Assembly (NCBI RefSeq): GCF_000222705.1
Contig: NZ_AFUB01000042.1
Span: 58,706 to 122,705 of the forward strand
Length of the DNA stretch: 64,000 nucleotides
Direction: 5' to 3'
Source of the DNA: Streptococcus mitis bv. 2 str. SK95
Lineage (GTDB): Bacteria > Bacillota > Bacilli > Lactobacillales > Streptococcaceae
Shown here piece by piece: positions 48,228 to 56,297 of this stretch. Both the position numbers and the translations under genes were made by a program. The notes under the pieces are model-generated. The model ran no database searches, was not told the DNA's origin, and was given only the letters and a program-made list of their open reading frames with translations. Each line of letters starts with the position of its first letter. Within the stretch, counting starts at the first letter, position 1.

Positions 48228-49064
48228 ATGATGCATCAATTCAACCAAACCATGGATTATTTGGAGCAACAGCTGACTGGAGAAGTGGATATGAAAAAAA
48301 TTCAGCAGCTATCGGGCTATTCTTACCCTCTCTTTAGCAGGCTATTTTCTATCCTGGCAGATATGACATTAGCAGAATACTTGCGTAATCGCAGGCTGTC
48401 AGAAGCAGTGACAGACTTGCTGGAAGGCTCTGAGAAGGTCATTGATATAGCACTGAAATACGGCTATGAGTCTGCGGATGCCTTTAGCGCAGCCTTCAAG
48501 AAATTCCATGGTGCGACCCCCTCAGAAGTTCGAAATGGAAAACCTTATCGGGTCTTTCCTAGACTTCAATTATCCTTAAAGATTACAGGAGGAAAGAACA
48601 TGGATATCAAGATTCAAAAGAAATCTGCTTTTACTGTAGCAGGCGTCCTATTGGAAGATATCGACAATAGCCAGTGCCCATCTGCTTGGGAGCAGCTCTA
48701 TGCAAATCACAGCTTTGAAAGCTTAGAAAGTATGGGCAGTGGCCAATCCTTTGGTGTCTGCTCGGATGTCAAAGAAGGCGAGATTATTAACTATATGGCT
48801 GCCTATGATGTGACGGATAAAGTCAAAGCAGAAGAATTGGGTCTGTCAATCAAAGACATCTCCGAAGCTGAATATGCTATCGTACCAGTCAAGGGGGCTG
48901 TACCAACCAGCATCCACCATGCTTGGAAGTATGTTTTGGAGGTCTTTTTCCCAGAAACTGGCTATCGCCACTCAGGCTCACCAGACTTTGAAGTCTATAC
49001 TGAAGGAGATATGTCGTCACCAGACTATCAAATGGAACTCTGGATACCAGTGATCAAGAACTAG
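48228..49064 (+). CDS. AraC-type regulator with GyrI-like effector-binding domain
   Basis: 278 residues. N-terminal AraC double helix-turn-helix (residues about 5-105; AEYLRNRRLSEAVTDLLEG, IDIALKYGYESADAFSAAFKKFHGATPSEVR), then a linker and a GyrI/BmrR-like ligand pocket domain (about 125-278; TVAGVLLEDI, YAIVPVKGAVPTSIHHAWKYV, FEVYTEGD, MELWIPV). This arrangement is typical of regulators that sense small amphipathic drugs. GGAGG upstream; ATG 48228 or the next ATG are both possible. No clear target gene adjacent. Confidence 0.88.
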   Translation: MMHQFNQTMDYLEQQLTGEVDMKKIQQLSGYSYPLFSRLFSILADMTLAEYLRNRRLSEAVTDLLEGSEKVIDIALKYGYESADAFSAAFKKFHGATPSEVRNGKPYRVFPRLQLSLKITGGKNMDIKIQKKSAFTVAGVLLEDIDNSQCPSAWEQLYANHSFESLESMGSGQSFGVCSDVKEGEIINYMAAYDVTDKVKAEELGLSIKDISEAEYAIVPVKGAVPTSIHHAWKYVLEVFFPETGYRHSGSPDFEVYTEGDMSSPDYQMELWIPVIKN

Positions 49065-49098
49065 AACATTTTCTGATTTTTTATAAAGATGCAAACCT

Positions 49099-49131
49099 AA
49101 CTCTGTAGAAAGAATCTCTACAGAGTTTTTT
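49099..49131 (+). terminator. Terminator after the AraC-type gene
   Basis: AACTCTGTAGA (49099-49109), loop, TCTACAGAGTT (49117-49127), then T-run. Confidence 0.9.
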
Positions 49132-49213
49132 ATTGTTGACATTCATGTCCGTAAATCACAAATACCCATATTTTTTGTTTGGATTTAATGGGGTATGAGT
49201 AACGTTTTCTAGG

Positions 49214-49219
49214 TATAAT
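49214..49219 (+). promoter_or_regulatory. -10 box of the papain-like gene
   Basis: TATAAT at 49214-49219, with AAGGAGG at 49235-49241. Confidence 0.5.
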
Positions 49220-49248
49220 AGTCCCATAGAAGATAAGGAGGCATGAAT

Positions 49249-50163
49249 ATGCAGATGTATTTTGGAGATGTGTCGCTTTGCTATAGCTACTCATTGGCAA
49301 TGGCGCTCGACGCCTATGGTTATGACTTTAAAGCAGAGTTTTTAGAGGCAATTATGGTGATGGGAAATGGCGCTAGTATCGTAAAGGAAGATGAGGAGCA
49401 CCCTTTAGTATTCTTTGATAATGGAATGCCAGACCTTTCCATCTCCCATTCCTTAAAAATACTAGGGTTTGACTATGAGGATTTCTATCTAAAAGATGGA
49501 GCAGAAGTTAATTTGGAAGAAATTAAAAGAAAGTTGGAAACCTTTCTGTCCAATGGACCTGTAGTACTGGGACCTCTTGATATGGGCCAACTGACCTACA
49601 ACCCCAATCACACTATCCTTTATGGTGTGGATCACTTTGTAACCGTGTATGCTCTTGATGGTCAGTATCTCTATTTGCATGATCCAGCTGGTTTTGCCTG
49701 TATGAAAGTTGCTTTTAATGACATCTCAGAAGCCTGGAAGGCGGAGGCTATTGACTATAAGCGCGGAGCATACTCCATGTGGGGAAATTTTAAGAAGGTC
49801 AAGACTCCTAGTCAGACTGAAATCTATCAGGAAACAGCAAGGATTATGAAGACCCGATATCTGGATGGTCAAAGTGGTGTATTGGAATGTTATGCAAAAG
49901 CAGTTGCTGAAAATGGCTTAAATACAGAGCAAAAACAATTGCATCAGTATTTCAGTTTTAAACTTGCTGCTGTTAGAAATCTCTATCTCAGTAAATTCTT
50001 AAAAGATCATGATCCAGAAGGGGCACGATTAAAAGAGGAATTGGCTTCTTTATTTGGCCAAGCCCACCTTTCGTGTTTAAAAGAAGATTACCAAGAACTA
50101 GCCCACTTGCTCTATCAGATAGCAGAAGTGGATGGTCGCTTTAGAGATTTATATGTAAAGTAG
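49249..50163 (+). CDS. Putative papain-like (C39/BtrH-N-type) cytoplasmic protein
   Basis: About 304 residues from ATG 49249 (MQMYFGDVSLCYS), 7 nt after AAGGAGG; ATG 49243 is too close to that site. The N-terminal 170 residues show a Cys-His-Asp order: Cys in DVSLCYSYSLAMAL, His in GVDHFVTVYALDG, Asp in YLHDPAGFACM. This resembles C39-like peptidases and BtrH N-terminal acyltransferase domains. The rest is helical (QEKQLHQYF-like, no membrane segments). No signal peptide and no partner peptide gene, so the substrate is unknown. Own promoter and terminator. Confidence 0.65.
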   Translation: MQMYFGDVSLCYSYSLAMALDAYGYDFKAEFLEAIMVMGNGASIVKEDEEHPLVFFDNGMPDLSISHSLKILGFDYEDFYLKDGAEVNLEEIKRKLETFLSNGPVVLGPLDMGQLTYNPNHTILYGVDHFVTVYALDGQYLYLHDPAGFACMKVAFNDISEAWKAEAIDYKRGAYSMWGNFKKVKTPSQTEIYQETARIMKTRYLDGQSGVLECYAKAVAENGLNTEQKQLHQYFSFKLAAVRNLYLSKFLKDHDPEGARLKEELASLFGQAHLSCLKEDYQELAHLLYQIAEVDGRFRDLYVK

Positions 50164-50191
50164 TGACTATAAGCATAAAAAAATAGTTAGT

Positions 50192-50227
50192 AAAAGCAGT
50201 TTTTCGTAACATGAAGAACTGCTTTTT
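50192..50227 (+). terminator. Terminator after the papain-like gene
   Basis: AAAAGCAGTT-TTC pairs with GAA-AACTGCTTTTT around a short loop. Confidence 0.88.
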
Positions 50228-50238
50228 GATTATGGTTA

Positions 50239-50247
50239 TGGTATAAT
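50239..50247 (+). promoter_or_regulatory. Extended -10 of the DfsB-type gene
   Basis: TGGTATAAT with TATAAT at 50242-50247; AAGGGAG before the ATG. Confidence 0.6.
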
Positions 50248-50295
50248 GAAGTAAGAAAATAGCTTATTCTACTTAAAAATGAAGGGAGAACTCCT

Positions 50296-50838
50296 ATGCC
50301 TAGACCAAGAACAAAAGAGGAGCTAGTGCTAGCCTCTAAGGAAAACTATGAAAAGCTCAATCACTTTATATCTAAATTAAGTGAAGAGGAACTACAGACT
50401 CCTTTTGATTTTTCAAAAGACCAAAAGAAAAAAGAAGCTCACTGGAAAAGAGATAAAAATCTACGGGATGTCCTGATCCATCTCTATGAATGGCATCAGT
50501 TACTTTTGACCTGGGTACATTCCAATCAAAAGGATCATGAAAGACCTTTTCTCCCTGAACCTTATAATTGGAAAACTTATGGGGAAATGAATGTCGCTTT
50601 TTGGAAGAAGCACCAGAGTACGTCCTTAGAAGAAGCGACCAAACTCCTCAATCAATCGCATAAAGAGGTTTTAGAGTTGATGGAAGGCTTCAGCAATGAC
50701 GAATTGTTCACAAAAGGTGTCTATAAGTGGACGGGAGGAACAAGTCTAGGTTCCTACTTTGTGAGTGCCACTTCCAGTCACTATGACTGGGCTCTGAAAA
50801 AACTCAAAGCTCATCAGAAAAATTGCAAGAGCAACTAG
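50296..50838 (+). CDS. ClbS/DfsB family four-helix bundle protein (DUF1706)
   Basis: 180 residues, all helical. Typical family features: basic start MPRPRTKEEL, KNLRDVLIHLYEWHQLLLTW, FLPEPYNWKTYGEMN and YKWTGGTSLGSYFVSATSSHYDWALKKLK. ClbS protects colibactin producers and DfsB-type proteins are DinB-like thiol-dependent enzymes; the streptococcal role is not established. Single gene followed by the repeats and terminator at 50876-51060. Confidence 0.85.
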   Translation: MPRPRTKEELVLASKENYEKLNHFISKLSEEELQTPFDFSKDQKKKEAHWKRDKNLRDVLIHLYEWHQLLLTWVHSNQKDHERPFLPEPYNWKTYGEMNVAFWKKHQSTSLEEATKLLNQSHKEVLELMEGFSNDELFTKGVYKWTGGTSLGSYFVSATSSHYDWALKKLKAHQKNCKSN

Positions 50839-50875
50839 ATGAATTGATAATGAAATTTAGAAAAGGTTCTTCTAA

Positions 50876-51062
50876 GCTTCGAATAGCTTTATTCTCGTGA
50901 TTTTTGAACAATTTTAGCTTTAGAATCCTTCAAAAATTTAGATTTAAAGCAATCAATGGCTTAGAATAGTACGAAAACATTTATTTTATAGTAATTCTAA
51001 GTTTGGAATTGCATTGATATTAAAGGAATTAAGCTGTTCGATGCTTCGAATGGCTTTTTTCT
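50876..51062 (+). repeat. Direct repeat pair flanking an AT-rich non-coding block
   Basis: GCTTCGAATAGCTTTATTCT (50876-50895) and GCTTCGAATGGCTTTTTTCT (51043-51062) match at 18 of 20 bases, 167 bp apart. The block between holds no credible gene. The second copy forms the 3' arm of the terminator at 51031-51060. Confidence 0.55.
51031..51060 (+). terminator. Terminator downstream of the DfsB-type gene
   Basis: AAGCTGTTCGA (51031-51041), loop TGCT, TCGAATGGCTT (51046-51056), then TTTT; all 11 pairs form if two G-T pairs are allowed. Confidence 0.75.
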
Positions 51063-51093
51063 GATATAGGATGATAGATAGATGGGTGAGATG

Positions 51094-51584
51094 ATGAACA
51101 TACAAAAAGAGAAAGTTAGAAAAGAGTTGATGTCCCTCTGTTTGGGAGAGTTTACAGCCGTCCTATCCTTTTGGTTTTCTTTTTCCTTTTAAAAAATCGG
51201 CTTGCTGATTGGAATAGTCTAGTAACCATTCTCTATCCTTTGTCTTTACTGACATTTATATTGCTTCAAGGTTCAATCTATTGGGCGATTTTGATTAGAA
51301 GACTATCGAAACCTCAGTTCGGAAGCGGTAGTGTCCCCAAACTATATGGTGGTTTCAGAATACTAGACCTTGTTTTACTTATTTCAGGCTTTCCTTTTAT
51401 AGTCTGGAACACACAGAGTTTCCAAGTGGCTATCTTAGCCACACTGATACAACTTTTTGCCCTTATCGAATGGGTTAATTATTTCCTCGTACGTCTATCT
51501 TATAGTTTGAACCCTCTTGTTTTATGGAAACGAATTACTAAGGGAAAACTTGAAAAAAGCAGAATAGCGAAGGAGTTGGGGTAG
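51094..51584 (+). pseudogene. Frameshifted small membrane protein gene
   Basis: ATG 51094 opens MNIQKEKVRKELMSLCLGEF, continuing to ...SFWFSFSF and a stop near 51191. In the next frame an uninterrupted coding region continues as FFLLKNRLADWNSLVTILYP to 51584. Restoring one T in the poly-T stretch at about 51176-51188 joins both into one protein of about 163 residues with four hydrophobic segments. The downstream piece has only a TTG start (51171) and no ribosome site. Real decay, slippage-based variation or a sequencing error are all possible. Function unknown. Confidence 0.7.
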
Positions 51585-51620
51585 GGGAGAATAAAGAGGT
51601 TACCCATTCGTTTTGTAATA

Positions 51621-51629
51621 TGCTATAAT
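51621..51629 (+). promoter_or_regulatory. Extended -10 of the AT-rich orphan gene
   Basis: TGCTATAAT with TATAAT at 51624-51629, 44 bases before ATG 51674. Confidence 0.6.
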
Positions 51630-51673
51630 TAATCTATCAAATTTTTTGAATAACTACTTGAAGTGAGATAGAT

Positions 51674-52288
51674 ATGCAAATAAACTACAATAGAAAACAG
51701 AAATCAAATATTGTTATTTCAAAACCTTCAGCCATTGAAGTTGAAAAATACTTAAAATCGTGGAAAAATCTTAAAAATTATAAGTTGCAAGAAGATGCTT
51801 TAGATAAATTGTTTTTTGAGCTATTACCAAGTAACGAAGAAATTTCTGACATCTTATTAAAGGTTGCTACGTTGAATGATTTTTATAGTACAAATATTTT
51901 TTCAGTTTATCCAGTTGCAGAGCATATACTGAGTCTTAAAATTGATGAGAGGTTGAGACAAGGTGATGTAACTTTAGTCAATGAAATTCAAAATGTTACT
52001 ATTAATGGAGTCACTAGAAAGTTTTATTCTTTTTCTACCAAATACTGTTCCCATCATAATCCTAAAGAATACCCTATTTATGATAGCTATGTAGAAAAAG
52101 TATTGAAATATTTTAGAAAAACAGATAAATTTTCCAACTTTAAGAATGCAGATCTAAAAGATTATCAAAAATTTAAAAATATAATTATTGCTTTTAGAGA
52201 ATACTACGGATTAGACGAATTTAATCTTAGAGAGATTGATCAGTATTTATGGCAGTTGGGAAAAGAATATTTCCCTAATAAATACTAG
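51674..52288 (+). CDS. AT-rich orphan protein, possible HhH-GPD-like fold
   Basis: 204 residues, no signal or membrane segment. I do not recognise it firmly. The most conserved-looking stretch is SFSTKYCSHHNPKEYPIYDS followed by YVEKVLKYF, near residues 116-144. The K...P-I-Y-D-x-x-V order recalls the Lys/Asp segment of helix-hairpin-helix glycosylase-like folds (K...PVDxxV), but this is speculative. Base composition is clearly more AT-rich than its neighbours, indicating recent transfer. It has its own promoter, sits between a decayed membrane gene and a HAD gene, and has no obvious partner. Confidence 0.6.
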   Translation: MQINYNRKQKSNIVISKPSAIEVEKYLKSWKNLKNYKLQEDALDKLFFELLPSNEEISDILLKVATLNDFYSTNIFSVYPVAEHILSLKIDERLRQGDVTLVNEIQNVTINGVTRKFYSFSTKYCSHHNPKEYPIYDSYVEKVLKYFRKTDKFSNFKNADLKDYQKFKNIIIAFREYYGLDEFNLREIDQYLWQLGKEYFPNKY

Positions 52289-52323
52289 TAACTTGTTCTC
52301 GCTTAGAAAGGAAAACCATCAAA

Positions 52324-53016
52324 TTGTCCTACAAATTTTTACTCTTCGACCTTGACCACACTTTGCTTGATTTTGATACTGCTGAGGATGTGGCTCTGAC
52401 ACAACTACTAAAAGAAGAAGGAGTGACGGATATCCAAGCCTACAAGGACTATTACGTTCCAATGAACAAGGCTCTCTGGAAGGACTTGGAGCAAAAGAAA
52501 ATCAGTAAACAAGAACTGGTTAACACGCGCTTTTCTCGTTTATTTGCTCATTTTGGACTGGAGAAAGACGGTACGTTACTTGCTCAGCGTTACCAATTTT
52601 ACTTAGCCCAACAGGGACAAACTTTTTCAGGTGCTCATGAACTCTTGGACAGCCTTATCGAGCGTGATTATGATTTGTATGCTGCGACAAATGGGATTAC
52701 TGCCATTCAGACAGGGCGTTTGGCTCATTCTGGTCTGGCTCCCTATTTCAACCAAATCTTTATTTCCGAGCAGTTGCAAACGCAAAAGCCTGATGCACTA
52801 TTCTATGAAAAAATCGGTCAGCAGATTGCTGGATTTGATAAAGAAAAGGCCCTGATGATTGGAGATTCCCTAACAGCTGATATTCAAGGTGGCAATAATG
52901 CTGGTATCGATACTATCTGGTATAATCCCCATCATCTGGAAATTAAGACGCAAGCCCAGCCGACTTACGAAGTCCATTCTTACCTAGCTCTACTAGAACT
53001 CTTAGATAAACTGTAA
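52324..53016 (+). CDS. HAD-superfamily nucleotidase (YjjG-like)
   Basis: 230 residues. HAD motif I LFDLDHTLLDFD, motif II AATNGITAIQTGRL, motif III KPDALFYEKI and motif IV MIGDSLTADIQGG match YjjG-type noncanonical pyrimidine nucleotidases, which clean modified nucleotides from the pool. The start is TTG 52324 (MSYKFLLF); no in-frame ATG or GTG fits, and AGAAAGGA lies about 12 nt upstream. Single gene. Confidence 0.87.
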   Translation: MSYKFLLFDLDHTLLDFDTAEDVALTQLLKEEGVTDIQAYKDYYVPMNKALWKDLEQKKISKQELVNTRFSRLFAHFGLEKDGTLLAQRYQFYLAQQGQTFSGAHELLDSLIERDYDLYAATNGITAIQTGRLAHSGLAPYFNQIFISEQLQTQKPDALFYEKIGQQIAGFDKEKALMIGDSLTADIQGGNNAGIDTIWYNPHHLEIKTQAQPTYEVHSYLALLELLDKL

Positions 53017-53041
53017 AAAGTGGTTTCAATAGCCACTTTTT
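53015..53041 (+). terminator. Terminator after the HAD gene
   Basis: AAAAAGTGG (53015-53023), loop, CCACTTTTT (53033-53041). Its T-tail runs straight into the next promoter. Confidence 0.85.
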
Positions 53042-53049
53042 GCTATAAT
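53041..53049 (+). promoter_or_regulatory. Extended -10 of the DUF4336-ung-mutX-pyrC run
   Basis: TGCTATAAT with TATAAT at 53044-53049, beginning at the last T of the preceding terminator. Confidence 0.65.
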
Positions 53050-53077
53050 AGAGGCAGGAAAAACTAAGGAATAGTAA

Positions 53078-53836
53078 ATGATGTCAAGACCAGCTCTTTC
53101 TCTTTATGAACCATTGTATACACTAAAGGAAGTTGATCAAAATATCTGGATTGCAGATGGTGATTTGATTCAAATGGATATGAAAATCTTCAAACTTCCT
53201 TTTCAGACACGTATGACGGTGGTTAAGTTAAATGATGGAAAACTCTGGATTCATTCTCCTATTGCGCCCAATGAGGAGCTCTTTACTGAACTGGATACTT
53301 TGGGCAGAGTCGCTTACCTGATTTCACCAAATAAGATTCACTACGCCTATATTGCAGATTGGAAAAAAAGATATCCTTATGCACAAGCATGGTCTAGTCC
53401 AGGAGTTGAAGAGAGAGTGAAAAGTCAGAATGTCAAGGTGGAATTTGATGCTCCCTTAGCAGATGAGTCTCCTGACTTATGGTCTGATGAGATTGATCAA
53501 CTTATTTTTAAGGGAAGTTCTGTGATTGAAGAAGTGGTGTTTTTTCATAAATCGACTAAAACACTCATTGTAACGGACCTTATAGAGAATTTTGAACCGG
53601 AAAAGATAGCTAGTCCAATCCGAAGAAAAATCTATCGTTTAGCCCGTGTAACAGCCCCTGATGGTCAAACTCCTATCGATTATCGGATGACTTTTTTAGG
53701 AAGACAAAGGGAAGCAAAGGTTTCCTTTGCCCGTATATTAAACTGGAAACCGGATAAAATCATTCTTGCACACGGTCTATGCTTTTTTGAGAATGGTATA
53801 GATGAATTAAAACGTGCTTTTAGATGGATACGGTAA
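53078..53836 (+). CDS. DUF4336 domain protein (metallo-beta-lactamase-like fold)
   Basis: 252 residues. Matches DUF4336: [37 protein letters not shown], then a late IILAHGLCF. The fold is related to metallo-beta-lactamases but the HxHxDH metal motif is absent (the equivalent stretch reads [18 protein letters not shown]), so hydrolytic activity is doubtful. Its 3' end overlaps the in-frame upstream extension of ung and ends 11 bp before the ung start. Function unknown. Confidence 0.8.
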   Translation: MMSRPALSLYEPLYTLKEVDQNIWIADGDLIQMDMKIFKLPFQTRMTVVKLNDGKLWIHSPIAPNEELFTELDTLGRVAYLISPNKIHYAYIADWKKRYPYAQAWSSPGVEERVKSQNVKVEFDAPLADESPDLWSDEIDQLIFKGSSVIEEVVFFHKSTKTLIVTDLIENFEPEKIASPIRRKIYRLARVTAPDGQTPIDYRMTFLGRQREAKVSFARILNWKPDKIILAHGLCFFENGIDELKRAFRWIR

Positions 53837-53847
53837 AGGAGAAAAAG

Positions 53848-54501
53848 ATGCAACACTCATCTTGGCATGCTTTGATTAAGGAGCAATTACCTGAGGGGTA
53901 TTTCGGGAAAATCAATCAATTTATGGATCAGGTCTATGCTCAGGGAACTGTATACCCACCCAAGGAAAAAGTTTTTCAGGCTCTATTAACTACACCGCTT
54001 GAAGAGGTTAAGGTGGTGATTCTGGGGCAGGATCCTTATCACGGACCAGGTCAGGCGCAGGGCTTGAGTTTTTCTGTACCTGACTCTATCCCAGCCCCGC
54101 CATCCTTGCAAAATATCTTGAAAGAATTATCAGATGATCTTGGCGTTAAGAAATCTCATGATTTGACATCTTGGGCTGAGCAAGGAGTCTTACTTCTCAA
54201 TGCTTGCTTGACGGTTCCTGCTGGTCAAGCCAATGGTCATGCTGGGCAGATATGGGAGCCTTTTACAGATGCTGTGATTCGGGTTGTCAATAATCTAGAC
54301 AGACCTGTAGTTTTTGTACTCTGGGGTGCTTATGCACGCAAGAAGAAAGTCTTGGTTACCAATCCTCACCACTTGATTATCGAATCAGCTCACCCAAGTC
54401 CTTTATCTGTTTATAGAGGATTTTGGGGTTCCAAGCCTTTTTCCAAGGCTAATGCATTCTTAAAAGAGACAGGACAAGTGCCAATTGATTGGCTTAGATA
54501 A
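53848..54501 (+). CDS. ung: Uracil-DNA glycosylase
   Basis: 217 residues from ATG 53848 (MQHSSWHAL), with AAAGGAG upstream; an in-frame extension to 53824 lies before that site. Family 1 UDG: water-activating Asp62 in [36 protein letters not shown] and the leucine loop [13 protein letters not shown]. Removes uracil from DNA. Operon order ung-mutX-pyrC with gaps of 9 and 12 bp. Confidence 0.97.
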   Translation: MQHSSWHALIKEQLPEGYFGKINQFMDQVYAQGTVYPPKEKVFQALLTTPLEEVKVVILGQDPYHGPGQAQGLSFSVPDSIPAPPSLQNILKELSDDLGVKKSHDLTSWAEQGVLLLNACLTVPAGQANGHAGQIWEPFTDAVIRVVNNLDRPVVFVLWGAYARKKKVLVTNPHHLIIESAHPSPLSVYRGFWGSKPFSKANAFLKETGQVPIDWLR

Positions 54502-54510
54502 GGAGAGAAT

Positions 54511-54975
54511 ATGCCTCAGTTAGCGACGATTTGCTACATTGATAACGGAAAAGAACTGCTCATGCTGCATCGTAATAAGAAGCTGAATGATGTCCATGAA
54601 GGCAAATGGATTGGTGTGGGTGGTAAGTTAGAGCGAGGGGAGACACCTCAGGAATGCGCAGCGCGTGAAATCTTCGAGGAAACGGGTTTGAAAGCTAAGC
54701 CAGTTCTAAAAGGCATTATCACTTTTCCAGAATTCACACCAGATTTAGACTGGTACACCTATGTTTTTAAGGTGACAGAGTTTGAAGGTGATTTGATTGA
54801 CTGCAATGAGGGGACGCTAGAATGGGTTCCCTATGATGAAGTTTTGAGCAAGCCAACTTGGGAAGGTGACCACACCTTTGTTGAGTGGCTTTTAGAGGAC
54901 AAACCCTTCTTTTCAGCTAAGTTTGTTTATGATGGGGATAAATTGTTGGATACTCAAGTTGATTTCTATGAATAA
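54511..54975 (+). CDS. mutX: MutX, 8-oxo-dGTP pyrophosphohydrolase (NUDIX)
   Basis: 154 residues. NUDIX box from GVGGKLERGETPQE to AREIFEETGLKA, with REx2EE intact. The start MPQLATICYIDNGKELLMLHRNKK and the position directly after ung match the streptococcal mutX gene known to prevent mutations from oxidised dGTP. With MutY and Ung in the same window it forms a base-damage defence set. Confidence 0.9.
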   Translation: MPQLATICYIDNGKELLMLHRNKKLNDVHEGKWIGVGGKLERGETPQECAAREIFEETGLKAKPVLKGIITFPEFTPDLDWYTYVFKVTEFEGDLIDCNEGTLEWVPYDEVLSKPTWEGDHTFVEWLLEDKPFFSAKFVYDGDKLLDTQVDFYE

Positions 54976-54987
54976 AGGAGAAAGCAG

Positions 54988-56256
54988 ATGTTACTAATCA
55001 AAAATGGTCGTGTAATGGATCCTAAGTCTGGTTTGGATCAAGTGTGTGATGTTTTAGTCCAAGATGGGAAAATTGTCAAAATTGCTCCGGAAATCAAGAA
55101 AGAAGGAGCAGAACTGATTGATGCTACTGGTCTTGTAGTTGCGCCTGGACTAGTTGATATTCATGTTCATTTCCGTGAACCTGGTCAAACTCATAAAGAA
55201 GACATTCATACTGGTGCCCTAGCAGCCGCTGCAGGTGGCTTTACAACGGTTGTCATGATGGCTAATACTAGTCCAACCATTTCGGATGTGGAGACTTTGC
55301 AAGAAGTTCTCCAGTCAGCTGCTAAAGAAAAGATCAATGTCAAGACAGTTGCGACCATTACTAAGAACTTTAATGGCCAAGACTTGACTGATTTTAAGGC
55401 GCTTTTAGAAGCAGGTGCCGTTGGTTTCTCTGATGACGGTATTCCACTTGAAAGCAGTAAGGTTCTCAAAGAAGCCTTGGAAACTGCTAAGAAACTTGGC
55501 ACCTTTGTTTGTCTACACGAGGAAGATCCAGGCTTGAATGGGATTCTTGGCTTTAACGAAAACATCGCTAAAGACCACTTCAAGATCTGTGGTGCGACAG
55601 GGGTGGCAGAATACGCTATGATTGCGCGTGATGTCATGATTGCCTACGCAACTAAGGCACATGTCCATATTCAGCATTTGTCTAAGGAGGAAAGTGTCAA
55701 GGTAGTGGAGTTCGCTCAAGGTCTGGGAGCGCAAGTCACAGCGGAAGTAGCTCCACAGCATTTCTCTAAGACAGAGGCCCTCCTCTTGACTCAAGGTAGC
55801 AATGCTAAAATGAATCCTCCGCTTCGTTTGGAGTCAGATCGTCGTGCCGTGATTGAAGGTCTCAAGTCAGGCGTCATCACTGTGATTGCGACAGACCACG
55901 CCCCTCACCATGCAGATGAGAAAAATGTAGAAGATATCACTAAAGCGCCATCTGGTATGACTGGCTTGGAAACCTCTCTTTCTCTCGGCTTGACTTATTT
56001 GGTGGAAGCTGGTGAGCTAAGCTTAATGGAATTGCTAGAAAAAATGACTGTCAATCCAGCTAAGCTTTATAACTTTGAAGCAGGCTACTTAGCTGAAAAT
56101 GGTCCAGCGGATATCACCATCTTTGATGACAAGGCTAATCGTACTGTTGGTCCAGACTTTGCTTCAAAATCATCCAATTCACCATTTATCGGCGAAACCT
56201 TAAAAGGGCAGGTCAAATATACTATTTGTAAGGGACAAATCGTCTACCAAAACTAG
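54988..56256 (+). CDS. pyrC: Dihydroorotase
   Basis: 422 residues, type I amidohydrolase. Zinc-binding [16 protein letters not shown], a later HIQHLS and [12 protein letters not shown], and the [14 protein letters not shown] signature are present. Cyclises carbamoyl aspartate to dihydroorotate in pyrimidine synthesis. Third gene after ung-mutX with AAAGGAGAAAG before ATG. Other pyr genes are not in this window. Confidence 0.96.
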   Translation: MLLIKNGRVMDPKSGLDQVCDVLVQDGKIVKIAPEIKKEGAELIDATGLVVAPGLVDIHVHFREPGQTHKEDIHTGALAAAAGGFTTVVMMANTSPTISDVETLQEVLQSAAKEKINVKTVATITKNFNGQDLTDFKALLEAGAVGFSDDGIPLESSKVLKEALETAKKLGTFVCLHEEDPGLNGILGFNENIAKDHFKICGATGVAEYAMIARDVMIAYATKAHVHIQHLSKEESVKVVEFAQGLGAQVTAEVAPQHFSKTEALLLTQGSNAKMNPPLRLESDRRAVIEGLKSGVITVIATDHAPHHADEKNVEDITKAPSGMTGLETSLSLGLTYLVEAGELSLMELLEKMTVNPAKLYNFEAGYLAENGPADITIFDDKANRTVGPDFASKSSNSPFIGETLKGQVKYTICKGQIVYQN

Positions 56257-56297
56257 ATGGGACTCTGCTCTATAAACTATAAGAATAGAGAGCGTAT

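Noticed and set aside
50876-51062. Possible CRISPR array or mobile-element ends from the two GCTTCGAAT repeats
   Set aside because: Only two copies 167 bp apart, no spacers of equal size, no cas genes, no transposase; the second copy is explained by a terminator stem.
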